A stretch of DNA of 64,000 nucleotides, taken from positions 25,950,470-26,014,469 of the forward strand of contig NC_071394.1 in NCBI RefSeq assembly GCF_022682495.2, given 5' to 3'. The DNA is from Desmodus rotundus (Eukaryota > Chordata > Mammalia > Chiroptera > Phyllostomidae). Shown piece after piece: positions 10,616 through 22,205 of this stretch. The notes below the pieces were generated by a model, which was not told the origin of the DNA, ran no database searches, and saw only the letters and a list, made by a program, of their open reading frames with translations. Both the position numbers and the translations under genes were made by a program. Numbering within the stretch: the first letter of the stretch is position 1; every line of letters begins with the position of its first letter.

Positions 10616-12654
10616 TTAGTGATTGTGAGCTAGTAATGCCGAAAGGTCATACAACGGCATTCAACAAAATCCACCATCAGCATTTGAACATTGAGTTCCA
10701 CCATATCTGATTTCATTCTCTGAAAGTGTAAATTTCCCAGAATATTCTAATTTCTGTATGAAAAGGGATGATGTATCCATACAGCTACCAAACTGTAACT
10801 TCCTCTTATTTTCCTCCTGAAATCCATGAGGAGTCTTGTGTGACTTGGGCTGAGAAACGCTCACCTGGTCAGATAGGGGTTAAGAGGAAAAACTCATCGT
10901 GTTAATGCAAGTTATGCAAGTTAAGACCATGGACCATAGAAGTAAGACTATAGCTATTTACAAGGGGACCTTTATCCACTCAGAAAGCAAGCAGGAGCAC
11001 TTAGATGGGGAGTGGGGAATGTTATATGAGATCCCAGCCAAAGGAGCTCTCTAGAAGGTACTTTGTGTACAGCATCTGACACATGCATGAAAGAACATTT
11101 AGTGTAAAGCACCTGCATGAATGGATGAATTGCAATTTCAATTCCAGTTAGTCAGGACAGAGCCTGCAGGTTTATCTGCTGAAGGTCCCAGGACAAAGCA
11201 CATTCAAAATGAAGTGGGGAATGGTGACACTTCCCAAGTAATCTGAACTCAGGGTCTTACTTGACATATTGGCTATTTAGGGACGATACAGGAGGTGTGA
11301 ATATTATTGTTTAGTGGGACTAAGCAGTTGTCTCATTCTCCATGTCACACGGAATTTGCAGAAGATAATGCCTAGTTTTACCTTCAGGTTGGCTTTGCAG
11401 TTGGTTGGCTGACGTCAGGGTTTGGGGTGTCCAAAGCCATCCTTTCTCAGCGTGACAGAATTGGAGCTATGACGTTTTGCACAAGCTGTTGTTTAAGCCG
11501 CATCCAAATCCCTAACATTTGAAAGGGAAGCTTAGCAATTTTTCTTCATGCGTTCTCTGGGAAATGACGAAATAGGATTTTCTCAAACATATCTTATTCT
11601 TTGGACTAGAAAAGAACACCTGCTTTGGGGGCCTTGATGAAGAAACTTGGAAAAAGTCTAAGATCTCTGGCTCCAGGCTGTACTGTGTGCATCTTTGATG
11701 GCGGGTGTTTGAAATTTTAAGTTCAGAAAGGCATGTGCCATTTTTAACAAAATCGACTGCTATTTAAATGGTGCCCCATGATGGAAATCCAGCAAGAATC
11801 ATCATTCCAAAATATGGCATTTTATTGTTTCCAGAAGTAATGACGTAAAAGTGATGCTCCTTAAGACTCTGATACAACATTTATATGGTAAATATTTAAA
11901 TTCAGTGGAGCCACATTCTCCAAACTAAAGACAGTATGTTCTTTTTCCCTCTGCCGTGAGCTTTAGTTTTTTTGGACATATTTCTATAAATACCTTTAAT
12001 TAGAGACACAGCATTCTTTAAAAATTTCATTTACACTAACATGAAACGTAGTATACTTAGCTAACATTAAAGTTCTATATTCGATTTGCAGGAAAGAAAT
12101 CTCTAGTCTGAAAGATACCCCAGCTGCCGCCTGTCCTAATGGAAGGATTGTCCATAGGTTCTGAATTCTGTCCCGCTGACTGCAGGAAAACCAAAGGCAG
12201 CACATTGCTTTTATGCAAGATGAATTTTTAAAGGATGATTCCATATTTTCTTTACTTAAATGAGTTTAAACCTTATCCATTAGAGATAAACGTCAAGAAG
12301 AGTGTTATAACATTTGGCTGTCTGCTCAGCCGGCTCCCACAGACTTTCGTGTGACTCATACATCTAAAACCACGACCAATTTCGTGACGACCATATTTAC
12401 AACATTTTTGGAGATAAAAATAGCATCCCACCGGTTATCCCACCCTATGCCTCCCCACATCTTAGCGTGGATCAGGTGCAGCGTGAGGTAACATCACTCA
12501 GTCCACAAGCATTTATTAACTGGCTACTGCATCCGCAGTAGTAGAGTCGGCATTTTGGGTTCCTCCCTCATCTGATCTTTGAGTGATCTATGCCACTGGC
12601 ATAAAGAGCCCAAGTCACTCTGTGGACTTCTGACTTTTGTTTGCCTGGGCTTCA
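10616..12654. other. Unique sequence, no gene recognised
   Basis: Nothing coding was seen. The only notable site is the CRE at 11410 (listed separately), followed by a half-CRE TGACG near 11471. The region around 12340-12460 looks unique and moderately GC-rich. Confidence 0.45.
11409..11418. promoter_or_regulatory. Perfect CRE palindrome
   Basis: CTGACGTCAG is a ten-base perfect palindrome containing the full CREB/ATF site TGACGTCA. A half-site TGACG follows about 60 bp downstream. No exon or other promoter motif was recognised nearby, so it may be a distal element or a chance occurrence. Confidence 0.4.
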
Positions 12655-12775
12655 GTTCAGACATACAGTCTCACATGCGTTCAATGAGGTTTGAACACCT
12701 ACAAAACACCGGGTGTGCTGTGTTGAACAGGCAGACGTGGTCTCCCACCATCATGGAATTCACGGCAAGGATATA
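12655..12775 (-). repeat. L2 3' end fragment, antisense
   Basis: The + strand reads GAACACCTACAAAACACCGG, then GCAGACGTGGTCTCCCACCA and TCATGGAATTCACGG. This follows the reversed L2 3' end order (a GAGCACCTAC block, a GACACGGTCCCTGCC block, then a CATGGAGCTTAC block). Confidence 0.55.
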
Positions 12776-13349
12776 GGGAGCCTGCCCAGGTTTCTCCCTT
12801 ACAGCCGTGCTAGCCAGTGGAGTCAAAAAGAGAATCCTCAGTAAAAGAAAAAACAAACAAGCTGACATCAAAACAAAAAAGACAAGCAAACAGCCTGGGA
12901 ACTATTCGATTTTACACCAGCATCAAACCTTAGAAGAGACATTCTTCAGCTGGTGAATAGCCAGCCTAAGTTGTAAGTAATATGTTCGTATCAGTGTCAA
13001 GGGTACAGGTCAGTGTGCCCTGCCCTCCTGCTCATGGGCCAAAGGCTTTCTGTCCTCCAGTTCAGAAGGAAATGAGGCTTGTAGGCACTGACCTAGAGAA
13101 TGATATTTTTTAATGCAAATACTTTTCTTATGGAAATAACAAAAGCCATTCCATTTTATGAAAGGAATTCTTAAGTTAGTGGGGCCCAAGTAGACCCATA
13201 GCGTCTTCCTTATACTAACCCAGTCAAGATAAGCTCACTGCTGGAATAAATAGCACCATTTATTGGTAGTATGATACAGTACAATTCATTCTTTGCTCAC
13301 CTATGAATCAGATTTGGGAGAAGGATTCTGCTCCACACAGTCATCCAGG
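12776..13349. other. Unique sequence, no gene recognised
   Basis: A-rich stretches lie near 12845-12890. Nothing else was recognised. Confidence 0.45.
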
Positions 13350-13560
13350 GATTCAGGCTCCTTCTGTCCAGTTAAACTGGTCTGGGGGCAAATTCTGTCT
13401 GTCACCATCTGCAGGTGTTACTTTGGGCAAGTTCCCTACGTCACAGTTTTCTTACCTGCATAACATTCATATCTGCCTTGTGGATTTTTAAGTTAACTCA
13501 CTTGGCACAGTCACTGACAGATAGTAGGTAGTTAGTCATGTGAACTGTTATCATTACTTT
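13350..13560 (+). repeat. MIR SINE, + orientation
   Basis: Blocks in MIR order: ATTCAGGCTCCTTCTG, TGTTACTTTGGGCAAGTTCC, ACAGTTTTCTTACCTGCATA and GACAGATAGTAGGTAG. The middle is diverged. Confidence 0.6.
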
Positions 13561-13644
13561 TCTACCTCTGGTGGGGCTGCTGCCACCCCCCACCTCCCCC
13601 ATAGGAACCAGGAAGTACCACTGTCCAAGCCCGGGGCAGTCTGT

Positions 13645-13860
13645 CCCTGTTGTTATGAGAACAGCTAACACTTAAATGGCCTTAAAAGCTCTTCTCAAAA
13701 TATTTTCTTTTCTTCACAACATCTATTTTGTATAGGAGGAAACTGAGGTGCAGAAAGCTTAAGCAAATTGCCCAGTGTCATGTGGTATATTTTGGAGCTC
13801 TAGGTGTTTGGCTCTTGACTCCTGGCTCTTTATTCACTATGTTATACTGCCTTCCAAGCT
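13645..13860 (-). repeat. MIR SINE, - orientation
   Basis: The + strand shows TATAGGAGGAAACTGAGGTG, then AAGCAAATTGCCCAGTGTCA and GGCTCTTTATTCACTATG, the typical reversed MIR order from tail to head. It lies about 90 bp from a MIR in the opposite orientation. Confidence 0.75.
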
Positions 13861-13924
13861 GGAATATGCTGTATTTTTCCTGGAAGTAGTGTTATATGTT
13901 GTAGCAGATTGTACTCTACACAAA

Positions 13925-14450
13925 TGGCCATATAATTATACTCACTTCCACAGGCTCTACTAGAATCTTGATATTCTCCATCAAGAGGTGGAGTCTATTG
14001 CCCTCCCCATTGGCCCACAGGAGCTGTGATTGGTCCAACAGGCAGAACACTGTGGAAACAATGCAGGTGACTTCCAAGGCTGGATCATAGAGAGAACACA
14101 ATTTCTTTTTTCCTCAGCTAGTTTTTGTTTCTCTCACACATGACTCTTGCTCTTGGAAACCAGCTGCCATATTGTGAGGAAGCCCGACCATGAGGAGGGG
14201 CCACAGGTTGGTGTTAAAGCCAATAGCCAGCGTCCACTGCCAGACGAGTGAGTGAGCAATCCTTCAGGGGACTACAGGCCCAGCCATCAGATCCCCCTTA
14301 CGCCTCCTGATGCCAGGCAGACCAGTAATGAGCCATCTCTGCCCAGCCCTACCCTAAATTGCAGAATCATGAACCAAACAAAACTTGTTGTTGTTTTAAG
14401 TCAAGTTTTGGAGTTATTTCTTAAGTGACCAGAGTAACTGGACCAGAAGG
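13925..14450 (+). mobile_element. MLT1-type solo LTR (ERVL-MaLR)
   Basis: Landmarks of MLT1 in order: CTCCCCATTGGCCCACAGG, AGGTGACTTCCAAGGCTGGA followed by TCATAGAG, GACTCTTGCTCTTGGAAACC, AGCTGCCATATTGTGAGGAA and, at the 3' end, TTGTTGTTTTAAGTCAAG then TTTTGGAGTTATTTC. This is an old non-autonomous LTR retrotransposon remnant with no coding capacity. No internal sequence was seen beside it, so it is probably a solo LTR. Confidence 0.75.
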
Positions 14451-16082
14451 GGTGAATTAGAGATGACTGAAATCCCGGTATAGAGGACTACACTTTAGGC
14501 ATATAGAAACCAAATAGGTTTGGTGATTTGGCATAAATATCTAACCTAATTAAAATAATTTCTGAAGGCAAATGTATTTTAGCCACAAATCAATTGCAAA
14601 CAGGCTTCAGGTACACATGTGTTTGCAAATTTGGAACGATGTCGTACATGTCAATGCTGTTGCTGGCTCAAGAAGATTTGGGCGGCACTGAAACTGGCCT
14701 GTGTGGTCTGGCAAAACCTCCCTCGTTGCCCGCTCCTGGCGGGGACCCTCTCTGCAGGACAGTCCATGGTGGGTGGCAGTCCTTGTGCCGTTTTCCCTTG
14801 GCCACTGCTCAGTCCTCCTTTCCTGCCTTTGTCTCCGTCTCCCACATCCACTCTGTCTAATCTGCTGCCTAGTTTTCTATTGTTAGACCCTGCAGCCTCC
14901 CTGACACTCTCTTTTGTCCCATTTCCAATGCTTCTAACCCTTTTTTTTTTTTGCTCTAATAGTTTTTTGCTCTTATAGTAAAGCTAGGGAATTCCTCTTG
15001 GTCAGGTAAGATTTAGCTCATTGAGCAAAGTCTTTTTTCTTTTGACAAAGCTGCCAAAATGGCAGCTGTCCAACTGGCTTGCAGCTCCATATGTTGGTCA
15101 AACCTAGCACTTGGAATACTTAGAAATATTGTCCTTGTGCCCTCACTCAAGGAGGCATCTCCGTCTCTTCTGCTGCAGAGAATCCAATGTCCCTGACTCT
15201 CTTCTCACTTAAATGTCACCCCCTCCTGGGGGTCTTCTCATCTTTGCTTTAGAAGGCTAATTGACTTGTTCTTTCAATGTTTACTAACTTCATATAATGA
15301 ACCCTGGAGTTAAGCACCCACAGACACATTTCTTTCGTGTCCAAGGACTGGTAAGGTTCCTCCAGTTGTCTCTTATTTGCTTAACATAGACATCAGGCAG
15401 AAGAGGTCTAATCATCCAGACCTTTTAAGGACCCACACATGACCCACTGTCCTCCAAGAGGTGCCAGCTACGTAAGATACTACAAGGGTAATGTAGGTCC
15501 AGCCAGTCCTTGAAAAGGTTACAGTCCAGTTGGGGAGGCTGGACAGCATATGCAGCTGGGGTCCAGAGCTATGTCTCCTTTATGGGTTGCAATTTCTCAT
15601 AGTGCCTAGTGTAGTGCTGGACACTTAGTACTTACTGATTAAATGACTGGTAAGTGAGCAATGGATACATTAACTACAGAAGGATACGTGGCTTTGAGAT
15701 GACTTAAGAGAAGAAGTGAGCGATGAAGAACATTTGGCATGACTACAGAAGTGAAAGGATCGTCCACGAGTAAGAAACATCTTAAGTATATCCTGGTAAC
15801 AGAAATAAGACACCCTATCTAGGATCAAGAAACTGGTTGGGAAAAGAAAAGAAACTTACAGTCCATAAAGTGGGTCTATAAGGGAGCTAGAACTGATCAG
15901 TTTAAGATAATCTGACTTTGATCTGATAGACAGCAGGAAGCTAGTAAAAGGTTGGGAGCAAGTGAGTAATATACGAGTTGAGGTATCAGTCACTCTGTTT
16001 TCTTTTGTTTTAGACAATTTATTTTTAAAATCCTGAATATTTGTTAAGTGTTTTCTTTTCTTCCATTTTTCTCATAGAAAAG
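14451..16082. other. Mostly unique; weak L2-like pieces
   Basis: A T-run lies at 14941-14952. Around 15190-15250 the AAATGTCACCCCCTCCTGGG block, and around 15590-15655 the TCATAGTGCCTAGTGTAGTG block, resemble parts of the L2 3' end in + orientation, too diverged for a firm call. The frames at 14594-14978 have no recognisable domain. Confidence 0.4.
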
Positions 16083-16167
16083 TCCTTCCTTCCTTCCTTC
16101 CTTCCTTCCTTCCTTCCTTCCTTCCTTCCTTCCTTCCTTCCTTCCTTCCTTCCTTTCTTTCTTTCTT
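16083..16167. repeat. (CCTT)n microsatellite, about 85 bp
   Basis: Nearly uninterrupted tetranucleotide repeats, CCTT for most of the tract and CTTT at the end. On the - strand this is an AAGG/AAAG tract directly after the L1 3' end, so it very likely grew from that L1's poly(A) tail. It should be highly length-variable. Confidence 0.95.
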
Positions 16168-16605
16168 ATTTTTGTTCAAGTACAGTTGTCTCCATTTTCC
16201 TGCCACCACTTTCTCCTGTCCCACCCCCACCCCCACCTCCCACCCTCAATCCTACCCCTCTTTGGTTTTGTCCATGGGTCCTTTATATATGTTCCTTGAT
16301 GACCTTTCTGTTCTTTCCCCTGTTACCACCCCCCCTCTGGTTACTGTGAGTTTGTTTTTTATTTCTATGTCTTTGGTTATATTTTGCTTGCTTGTTTGTT
16401 TTGTTGATTAGGTTTCACTTATAGGTGAGATCATATGGTATTTGTCTTTCACCGCCTGGCTTATTTCAATTAGCATAATGTTCTCCAGTTTCATACATGC
16501 TGTTGTGAAGGGTAGAAGCTCCTTCCTTCTTTCTGCTGCGTAGTGTTCCATTATGTAAATGTACCATAGTTTTTTGATCCACTCATTTACTGATGGGAAT
16601 TTAAA
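16168..16605 (-). mobile_element. Bat-type L1 3' UTR fragment
   Basis: The + strand shows the antisense of a relatively young L1 3' end: TTGTTCAAGTACAGTTGTCT, a C-rich tract at 16220-16245, GGTTATATTTTGCTTGCTTG, GGTGAGATCATATGGTATTT and TAGTGTTCCATTATGTAAAT near 16541. The C-rich tract is the complement of the polypurine, G-quadruplex-forming tract known in mammalian L1 3' UTRs. The element is 5'-truncated near 16605. It is better preserved than the other L1 pieces here, so it is likely the youngest. Confidence 0.8.
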
Positions 16606-18699
16606 AATGTGAATTCTCTTTTCAGTACTGTGTGAGTGGCCCTTTAAACTGTAGCTGGGGAATATCTGTCTGGAGAGCTAATTTCATAGTTTTATAAAAT
16701 ATAATTTATTATTTAGCAAAGTCATTCACATAAAACCCAAGCCAACTGAAAAAAATCAAGGCTTGATAACATTTTATATAAAACTACTGTATAATAATTA
16801 TGTAATTATAATTGATATTTATAATGAAACCACTGGGATATTTGCACCATTTTTCTGGCAAACCTTTTGATTCAGTCATCAGTGAAAGACCACATTATAT
16901 TCAGTGAAGTTTTAGTTGTAAGTGTATTTCATTATATCTGAAGTCTTTGAAAACTGGCCATCAATATATATGTTTGATAACTTATCAGAATGTTTGAATC
17001 AGTCCCCTCCATTCTTAAGAAAAACTTTGTAAATCGTATATGCAAAAAGTGTGATAATATATGTGTACAGTATAAAGAATAGTAGAAAATATATGCCTGG
17101 GTATCTAACAAAAGCACAATTTGTTAATCATTCTAGGGAAGGTATAAGTTCACACGTTGATCTCGATGACAACTTCAACACAGCAGCGTACAGATTGCTA
17201 TTGTCCCCAGGCCCCAACACCTGTGTATTTATCAAACACTCATGTGGCAGCTGCTCGATAAATATTTGTCAAATGGGTGAAAGAATGAATGAAGCACCTG
17301 CGGAGAGGTTGGGTTTGCCCTTTGTGAAATTGGAGTTAAGGAGCACATTAGCTGGACATCATCCCACGTAAGGGCAGGCAACCACTTCTCATCCCAGGGC
17401 ATTTACTCTCTTTCCATTGCGGCCGCTCTCAGTCCCATCATGTACTCTGCATATGGTCCACCTCTCGCCTCCGGGGATCATTCACCCCGGGATGCAGCAT
17501 GCCACTAAAGACATCTCAGCAGGGTTCTTTTATTTGTCTGTAAGACAGGACTATCAGGGGCATATGCTATTCCCTGTGGGCTCGCTCTTCACCTGCCACT
17601 GCAGAGTCCTGCCCCAAAGGGCACATCTGTCACACCCCCAATGTCTCAACATCAAATTGAGCTTGTTTTTAAGAGTGAGGCTCTATTGCCATTCAACACT
17701 GTCATGTTAGGTGTGGGGCAGTATGGAGCAAGGCATCCCCAGGTGTGTGACTCAGGAGCTGCCTTGGCAGCCATCAGTGAAATGCCAGGCCACGCGAATA
17801 GGAAGACGAAGTCTGGGAATGCTGGCAGTGTGAAGTGACTGGCAAAAGGGACACGTTTTTGGTAGCCCATACTGTAGTCAGGGCTAGAGACACGGGGAGA
17901 GAAATGACTGCATGAATCTGACACAGGAAGAGAAGCCAGAGTCCTCTCATTATTCACAGTCCCAGCTGGATCTGAGCTGCTGGGTCAGTGGAGAGGAGCA
18001 CCCACCCAAATGGGCCTCAAAGGCCTTTGGTTGGAATATTCCCCGGAGCCGGAGAGGAGAGGTGCAAGGCCTAAACGCGGGCCCCCAACCGCTGGGGTCA
18101 GAATCAAAGCAGTGTGGTTACAGGCGCAGATTCTTGAGGCTGAATAAAACCTTGGAATCAGGATCAAATTTGGGTGTCAGGGCTGGGGCTTGGGTTCTGC
18201 CTCATCATAGAACTTCCTATGTGATTCTTAACTCATACCAACTCATCCCTGAGAGCCATCTGCACCTCCTAACCTTCTCACTCTGCAAGGACCTCCCGCT
18301 GTGGGAAGATTGCCCAGCACCAGGAATTTCAGCCAAGAATGTGACTAGGCAGCATGTTATGTGAGGAGGCAAGTTCTGTGCCCTCGCCTGTAACAAGTGA
18401 TGCTAGAATACAGGCTTTAGGCCTCCAAGGCAGGTCTTGCCTTCAGGGTTCAGTAAGTTAAAAGTCGTGATCTTCACCCTCAACCCAATGTGACCACCTA
18501 GTATCACTAAAAACTCCTGTTGTGCATACAGACCTCAGAGGCAAACATGAAGTCATCAGCCCAGACCGCTCTCACAACTGCAAAGCTGCTCCGGAACCCC
18601 ACTAGTGATGAGCACCCTGAGGATGGGGCTAATTCACAAGCTCCTAACGGAACCTCCAGGTGCCCTTCAGTGGAGTGGTCAAAACCAGCAAATAAAAAT
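16606..18699. other. Mostly unique sequence; weak L2 tail near 17250
   Basis: 17250-17292 reads GCTGCTCGATAAATATTTGT followed by a GAATGAATGAA end, which looks like an L2 3' terminus in + orientation. The 150-codon frame at 17912-18364 (+) has no domain I recognise; its C-terminal part may cover a worn MIR around 18180-18300. No other element was seen. Confidence 0.4.
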
Positions 18700-18865
18700 A
18701 CAAGACACACAGTTAAATTTGAATTTCAGATAAACATTGATTTTTTTTTGATTTGAGTATGTCTCGTGAGGTATTTGGAACATACTTGTATACTAAAGCA
18801 GTATTGGTAGTTTATTTGAAATTCAGATTTAACTGGGCATCTGGCAGTCCTACCCCTAATCCTAT
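18700..18865. mobile_element. Hairpin-type interspersed repeat (palindromic element)
   Basis: The arm 18710-18735 (starting CAGTTAAATTTGAATTTC) and the arm 18810-18835 (ending ATTTAACTG) are reverse complements at 24 of 26 positions. Shorter inner arms, GTATGT near 18758 and ACATAC near 18780, extend the fold. The layout matches a scattered mammalian repeat with a long internal palindrome that I recognise but cannot name. It is probably a non-autonomous DNA transposon relic. Confidence 0.6.
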
Positions 18866-19539
18866 TTATGGACACTCTTCAAAAGACCCGGGATGTCAAA
18901 TGTGGCTACCTGGTCACCACAAAGGGACAAGAGTAGAGGGCAGGGAGCGTGCCGTGTTAGCTCCACCTTCCTTAGAAAGCCTAGCACAGCACTCAGCTTA
19001 CAGTAGACAGGTTGAGAGTCCATGTTAAACAATTCTTACTCAAAGCAGGCGAACCTTGGTGCTGGCCACGCCGGAGTCAAGGAGGGGAGAGCCTGGCTAG
19101 CAGAACTGACATCTCACGGGTGGACTTCCTCATATCAGTGATGATGAGTCCTCCACCCTGACTCACGTCCATGGTCTCCATCACTTGTGACATGAGATGG
19201 TGATGGTAGAGGCTGAAAATTATATCTTGCAACTTAAATATGTCTCTTTCTCTTAGAGTTCTTCTGGCTTAATGGGTACATGCCTCACTTCAAATATCAT
19301 GAGTTACTGTAAAGATGTCATAAATTAAATTACATTTTCCCACTGGTTAATGGGATCGTTTCAGAGTTACATCTCATTTTTTTCTTCCCAGGGGTAATAA
19401 GTTAATGAACTACATACAAGGGAAGTATCTATTTCAAGGAAGCTTCTAAAATGAAAGAATAACTTGGTTATTTCTTTCATTGTACGTCCCCATTTATTTT
19501 TTAAGTAGGGGCACACCTGTTTCCAGGAAATGGTTTGTT
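18866..19539. other. Unique sequence, no gene recognised
   Basis: No repeat was recognised. Nothing here supports a gene. Confidence 0.45.
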
Positions 19540-19792
19540 AATAAGATAAGACTGGGCCCTGACGGGTGTGGCACAGTTGGCTGGGTGTTGGCCCGCAAAG
19601 CAAAAGGTCACAAGTTCGATTCCCAGTCAGGGTGCATGCCTGGGTTGTGCAGGTTTGGTCCCCAGGTCAGGGTGGGTACAAGAGGTAACCAATCTATGTT
19701 CTCTCTCACATTGATGTTTCTCTCCCTCTCTTTCTCCTTCCCTTCCCCTCTCTACAAATAAATAAATAAAATCTTTTAAAAAATAAGATAAG
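19540..19792 (+). mobile_element. VES SINE (bat tRNA-derived) with 11-bp target-site duplication
   Basis: The body 19551-19781 carries a box A-like TGGCACAGTTGGCTGGG and a box B-like GGTCACAAGTTCGATTCCC. It continues through CAGTCAGGGTGCATGCCTGG, the CTCTC-rich segment and an AAATAAATAAATAAAATC tail. It is flanked by perfect copies of AATAAGATAAG at 19540-19550 and 19782-19792, showing L1-driven insertion. The internal RNA polymerase III promoter is somewhat diverged, so transcription is uncertain. Confidence 0.92.
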
Positions 19793-20469
19793 GTTGGCTT
19801 TGTGGGAGTGTGCCAAAGAATATTCAAGATGTTGTGTTCTTTTCTGGTGATTTATTTTCTCAAATCGCTGTCCAGAGGAAAGACATTAAGGAGGGGAAAG
19901 AGGAGCAGCCATCTATTGGTAATTAGTGGGCTGTGCTGTCTACGTCACTGCATCCCCCTCTGGCTCATAACTGGTGATGAGCTGGGCTTTCTTAGCAGTG
20001 TTTAAGAGTCAAACCACCCAAATCCCCTTGCTCGTCATGGCAGCATTTTAACTTTGCCTAAGTGGTACCCCGTGGCCATCTGGATGAGTCACTTCTCGTC
20101 ACCTACCTTTGAGGTAAGTTAGTATTAATCCCTCATACCTCGGTGAGAAACCCAAACCCCAAAAAGGCTGATTCTGGCCCACGAGCAGGTGGTAATCTGA
20201 GACAGGTCCATGATGACTAAACCTCTTTCCTCCTCTGAGTAAGCACATTTATCCTCTTTCACTAGTCTCTTTGGGATGTAAAAAACCCAAAATTTAGAAA
20301 AAGTCTTTCCATTTACATAGCCAGCCCTATGTTTAGGAAGTGAATATTTATCTCTAATCTCATGTAAGAATTGCCTAGAGCACTTTAACAGCATGCCAGT
20401 GGTGAGGTCCCTTTCCCAGACATTCTGAGTCATTTAGTTTGGGGTGCAGCATGGGCATAGGTTTTTTGT

Positions 20470-20507
<38 letters not shown>

Positions 20508-20959
20508 CAACTACTGTGATGCTCACATACAGGGAGGTTGAGAATGCAGGCCCAGCAGGGGTTCATAGGATGCTGAAGTTCTAAACCCAACCCAACAGCC
20601 TCCCCCCACAGGTCTTCCCCATCCTACTATTAGAGCCCCTGCATGGGGAGCCTGTGGAGACATACACTTGTAGCCTGGGCTAAAGCGTTTTTGTTACCAG
20701 AAGGGAAACGTTAGCACAGGGTGGTTTAGCAGTTAACCCCAGCAGAAACGCATCGCTCTGATGAAGGGACAGGGAGAGAAGAACAAACCCAGTATGTGGT
20801 GTGCTGATCAGACGGGTGAAGGAGAGGTAGTGGTGGGAACCCTGGGCTGCCCCAGGGGTGTGACCATGTGGAGGTGCCATGCCCCTGGGCAGTGATTCCA
20901 GAGAGTGGTGGGTAAGGGTTTGGGATCGGGGGGGAATCTAAGGAGGCTTGTTGGTTCTG
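19793..20959. other. Unique sequence with a (TAA)n tract
   Basis: A TAA trinucleotide tract of about 37 bases lies at 20471-20507. Nothing else was recognised; the overlapping short frames on both strands at 20680-20996 have no domains. Confidence 0.5.
20471..20507. repeat. (TAA)n microsatellite
   Basis: About twelve uninterrupted TAA units follow a short T-rich tract. The flanks do not show a clear SINE or L1 body. Confidence 0.95.
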
Positions 20960-21170
20960 AGCAGCATGCACTCTGAGCTAAGACTGGCTCTATCACTTAA
21001 GCTCTGTGATCTTGGGTAAGTTACTACTTCTTAGATGATCAGTTCTCCTAATTTGGAAAACAGGTAAAAATTGCAACCACCTCCTCTTTTGTTGGGACCT
21101 GAACCAAGATAATGTGTGATATAATACATCAGTGTCTCCTGGCCTTTCCAGGATTGCTGGATCACTGTTA
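20960..21170 (+). repeat. MIR SINE, + orientation
   Basis: MIR blocks in order: CTGGCTCTATCACTTAAGCT, CTGTGATCTTGGGTAAGTTA, a diverged CTCCTAATTTGGAAAACAGG and GATAATGTGTGATATAA. Confidence 0.65.
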
Positions 21171-22079
21171 AGTGTTCTCCATTAAAGTGGGGATGGACCA
21201 TTACCCCCTCCTTCAAGGTAACACAATTCTCACAAGGAACACAGGTTAGATTAAGGTGGTGGACCATATGTTGACAGAGAAGCAAGTGAGGATAAAAGCT
21301 TGCAAGGAATTCCCTTGGCCTCAGAGATGTAAGATAAAGCTGTGGGGTCCAGGATCAGGTGATATCCTTGGACCAAAGGATGAGAAGAAGCATGAGGAAG
21401 CTAAATGGGGTTGTGACAAGACTTGACTCAAAGAGCACAGAGAGCCACCCAAGTCGGAGGCTACGGAGCCAAGTCCCAAGAAAATCTATGACCCCAGAAG
21501 CCAGGAAATGTGCCCACGGCTGAAGGAAGTGGTTTCAGGAATAGCCTTCTAGAGCTCACAGTTCCCAGCCAGCAGGGCTTCTTTGTTCTCTGCCTCCTGT
21601 GATAGTGCCTTAAACCCAGGGGGTCCCAGAAGCGAGTGTCTCGGAGGCATTCCGACAAGTGTGTGTGCTGCTGGGAAGACGCACTTTCTGCATCAGAGCC
21701 CTCTGACCCTGCTCTATGACTGTGGCCTGACCAGCACAGCAGGACCTGCAGAAAGCTGGTCCTGGGGGATGTTCCATGATGAACGTATTTATTTTCTGAG
21801 CAAGTGAAATGTAACGTGATTCTCTATTGGAGGATTTTTCAGTGCTTTAAATTTTCTTGTAAATGTTTAAGAGTAAGATAGAGTGATATGTGTTTTCCAA
21901 ACTAATTTGACCATGGAACACTTTCTTCTTGGGAAGAATCCGTAACTCCTATGGCTCTTTTACCATCTTAACTCCTGGAGCTTCTGCCTCAGGGCCCCTT
22001 CCTTACCTCTCTGGAGTGCGTAGAGCCCTATGAGGGCCATGACTGCATTCCCAGGTCACTTTCACTGAGAAACAGTCAC
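21171..22079. other. Unique sequence, no gene recognised
   Basis: No repeat and no credible coding frame was recognised. Confidence 0.45.
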
Positions 22080-22205
22080 AAATGAGGCTATAAACTATAT
22101 GACAACAAGGCCATGCCTGTCTTGTTCTTCTTCTCAATGGCATATAGTTGAGTCTCAAATAGTGCCTATTTGTGGAATGATCATTGATTGACTAAATGAA
22201 TGAAA
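22080..22205 (+). repeat. L2 3' end, + orientation
   Basis: CATGCCTGTCTTGTTCTTCT, CAAATAGTGCCTATTTGTGG and the terminal GACTAAATGAATGAAAT follow the L2 3' end order. Confidence 0.55.

Noticed and set aside
16041..16349. 102-codon frame rich in LPSFLPSF and PPPP
   Set aside because: It is a translation of the (CCTT)n microsatellite and the C-rich L1 3' UTR.
17912..18364. 150-codon + strand frame as a gene
   Set aside because: No recognisable domain, and the 3' half may overlap a worn MIR. Length is within chance expectation for this GC-richer segment.
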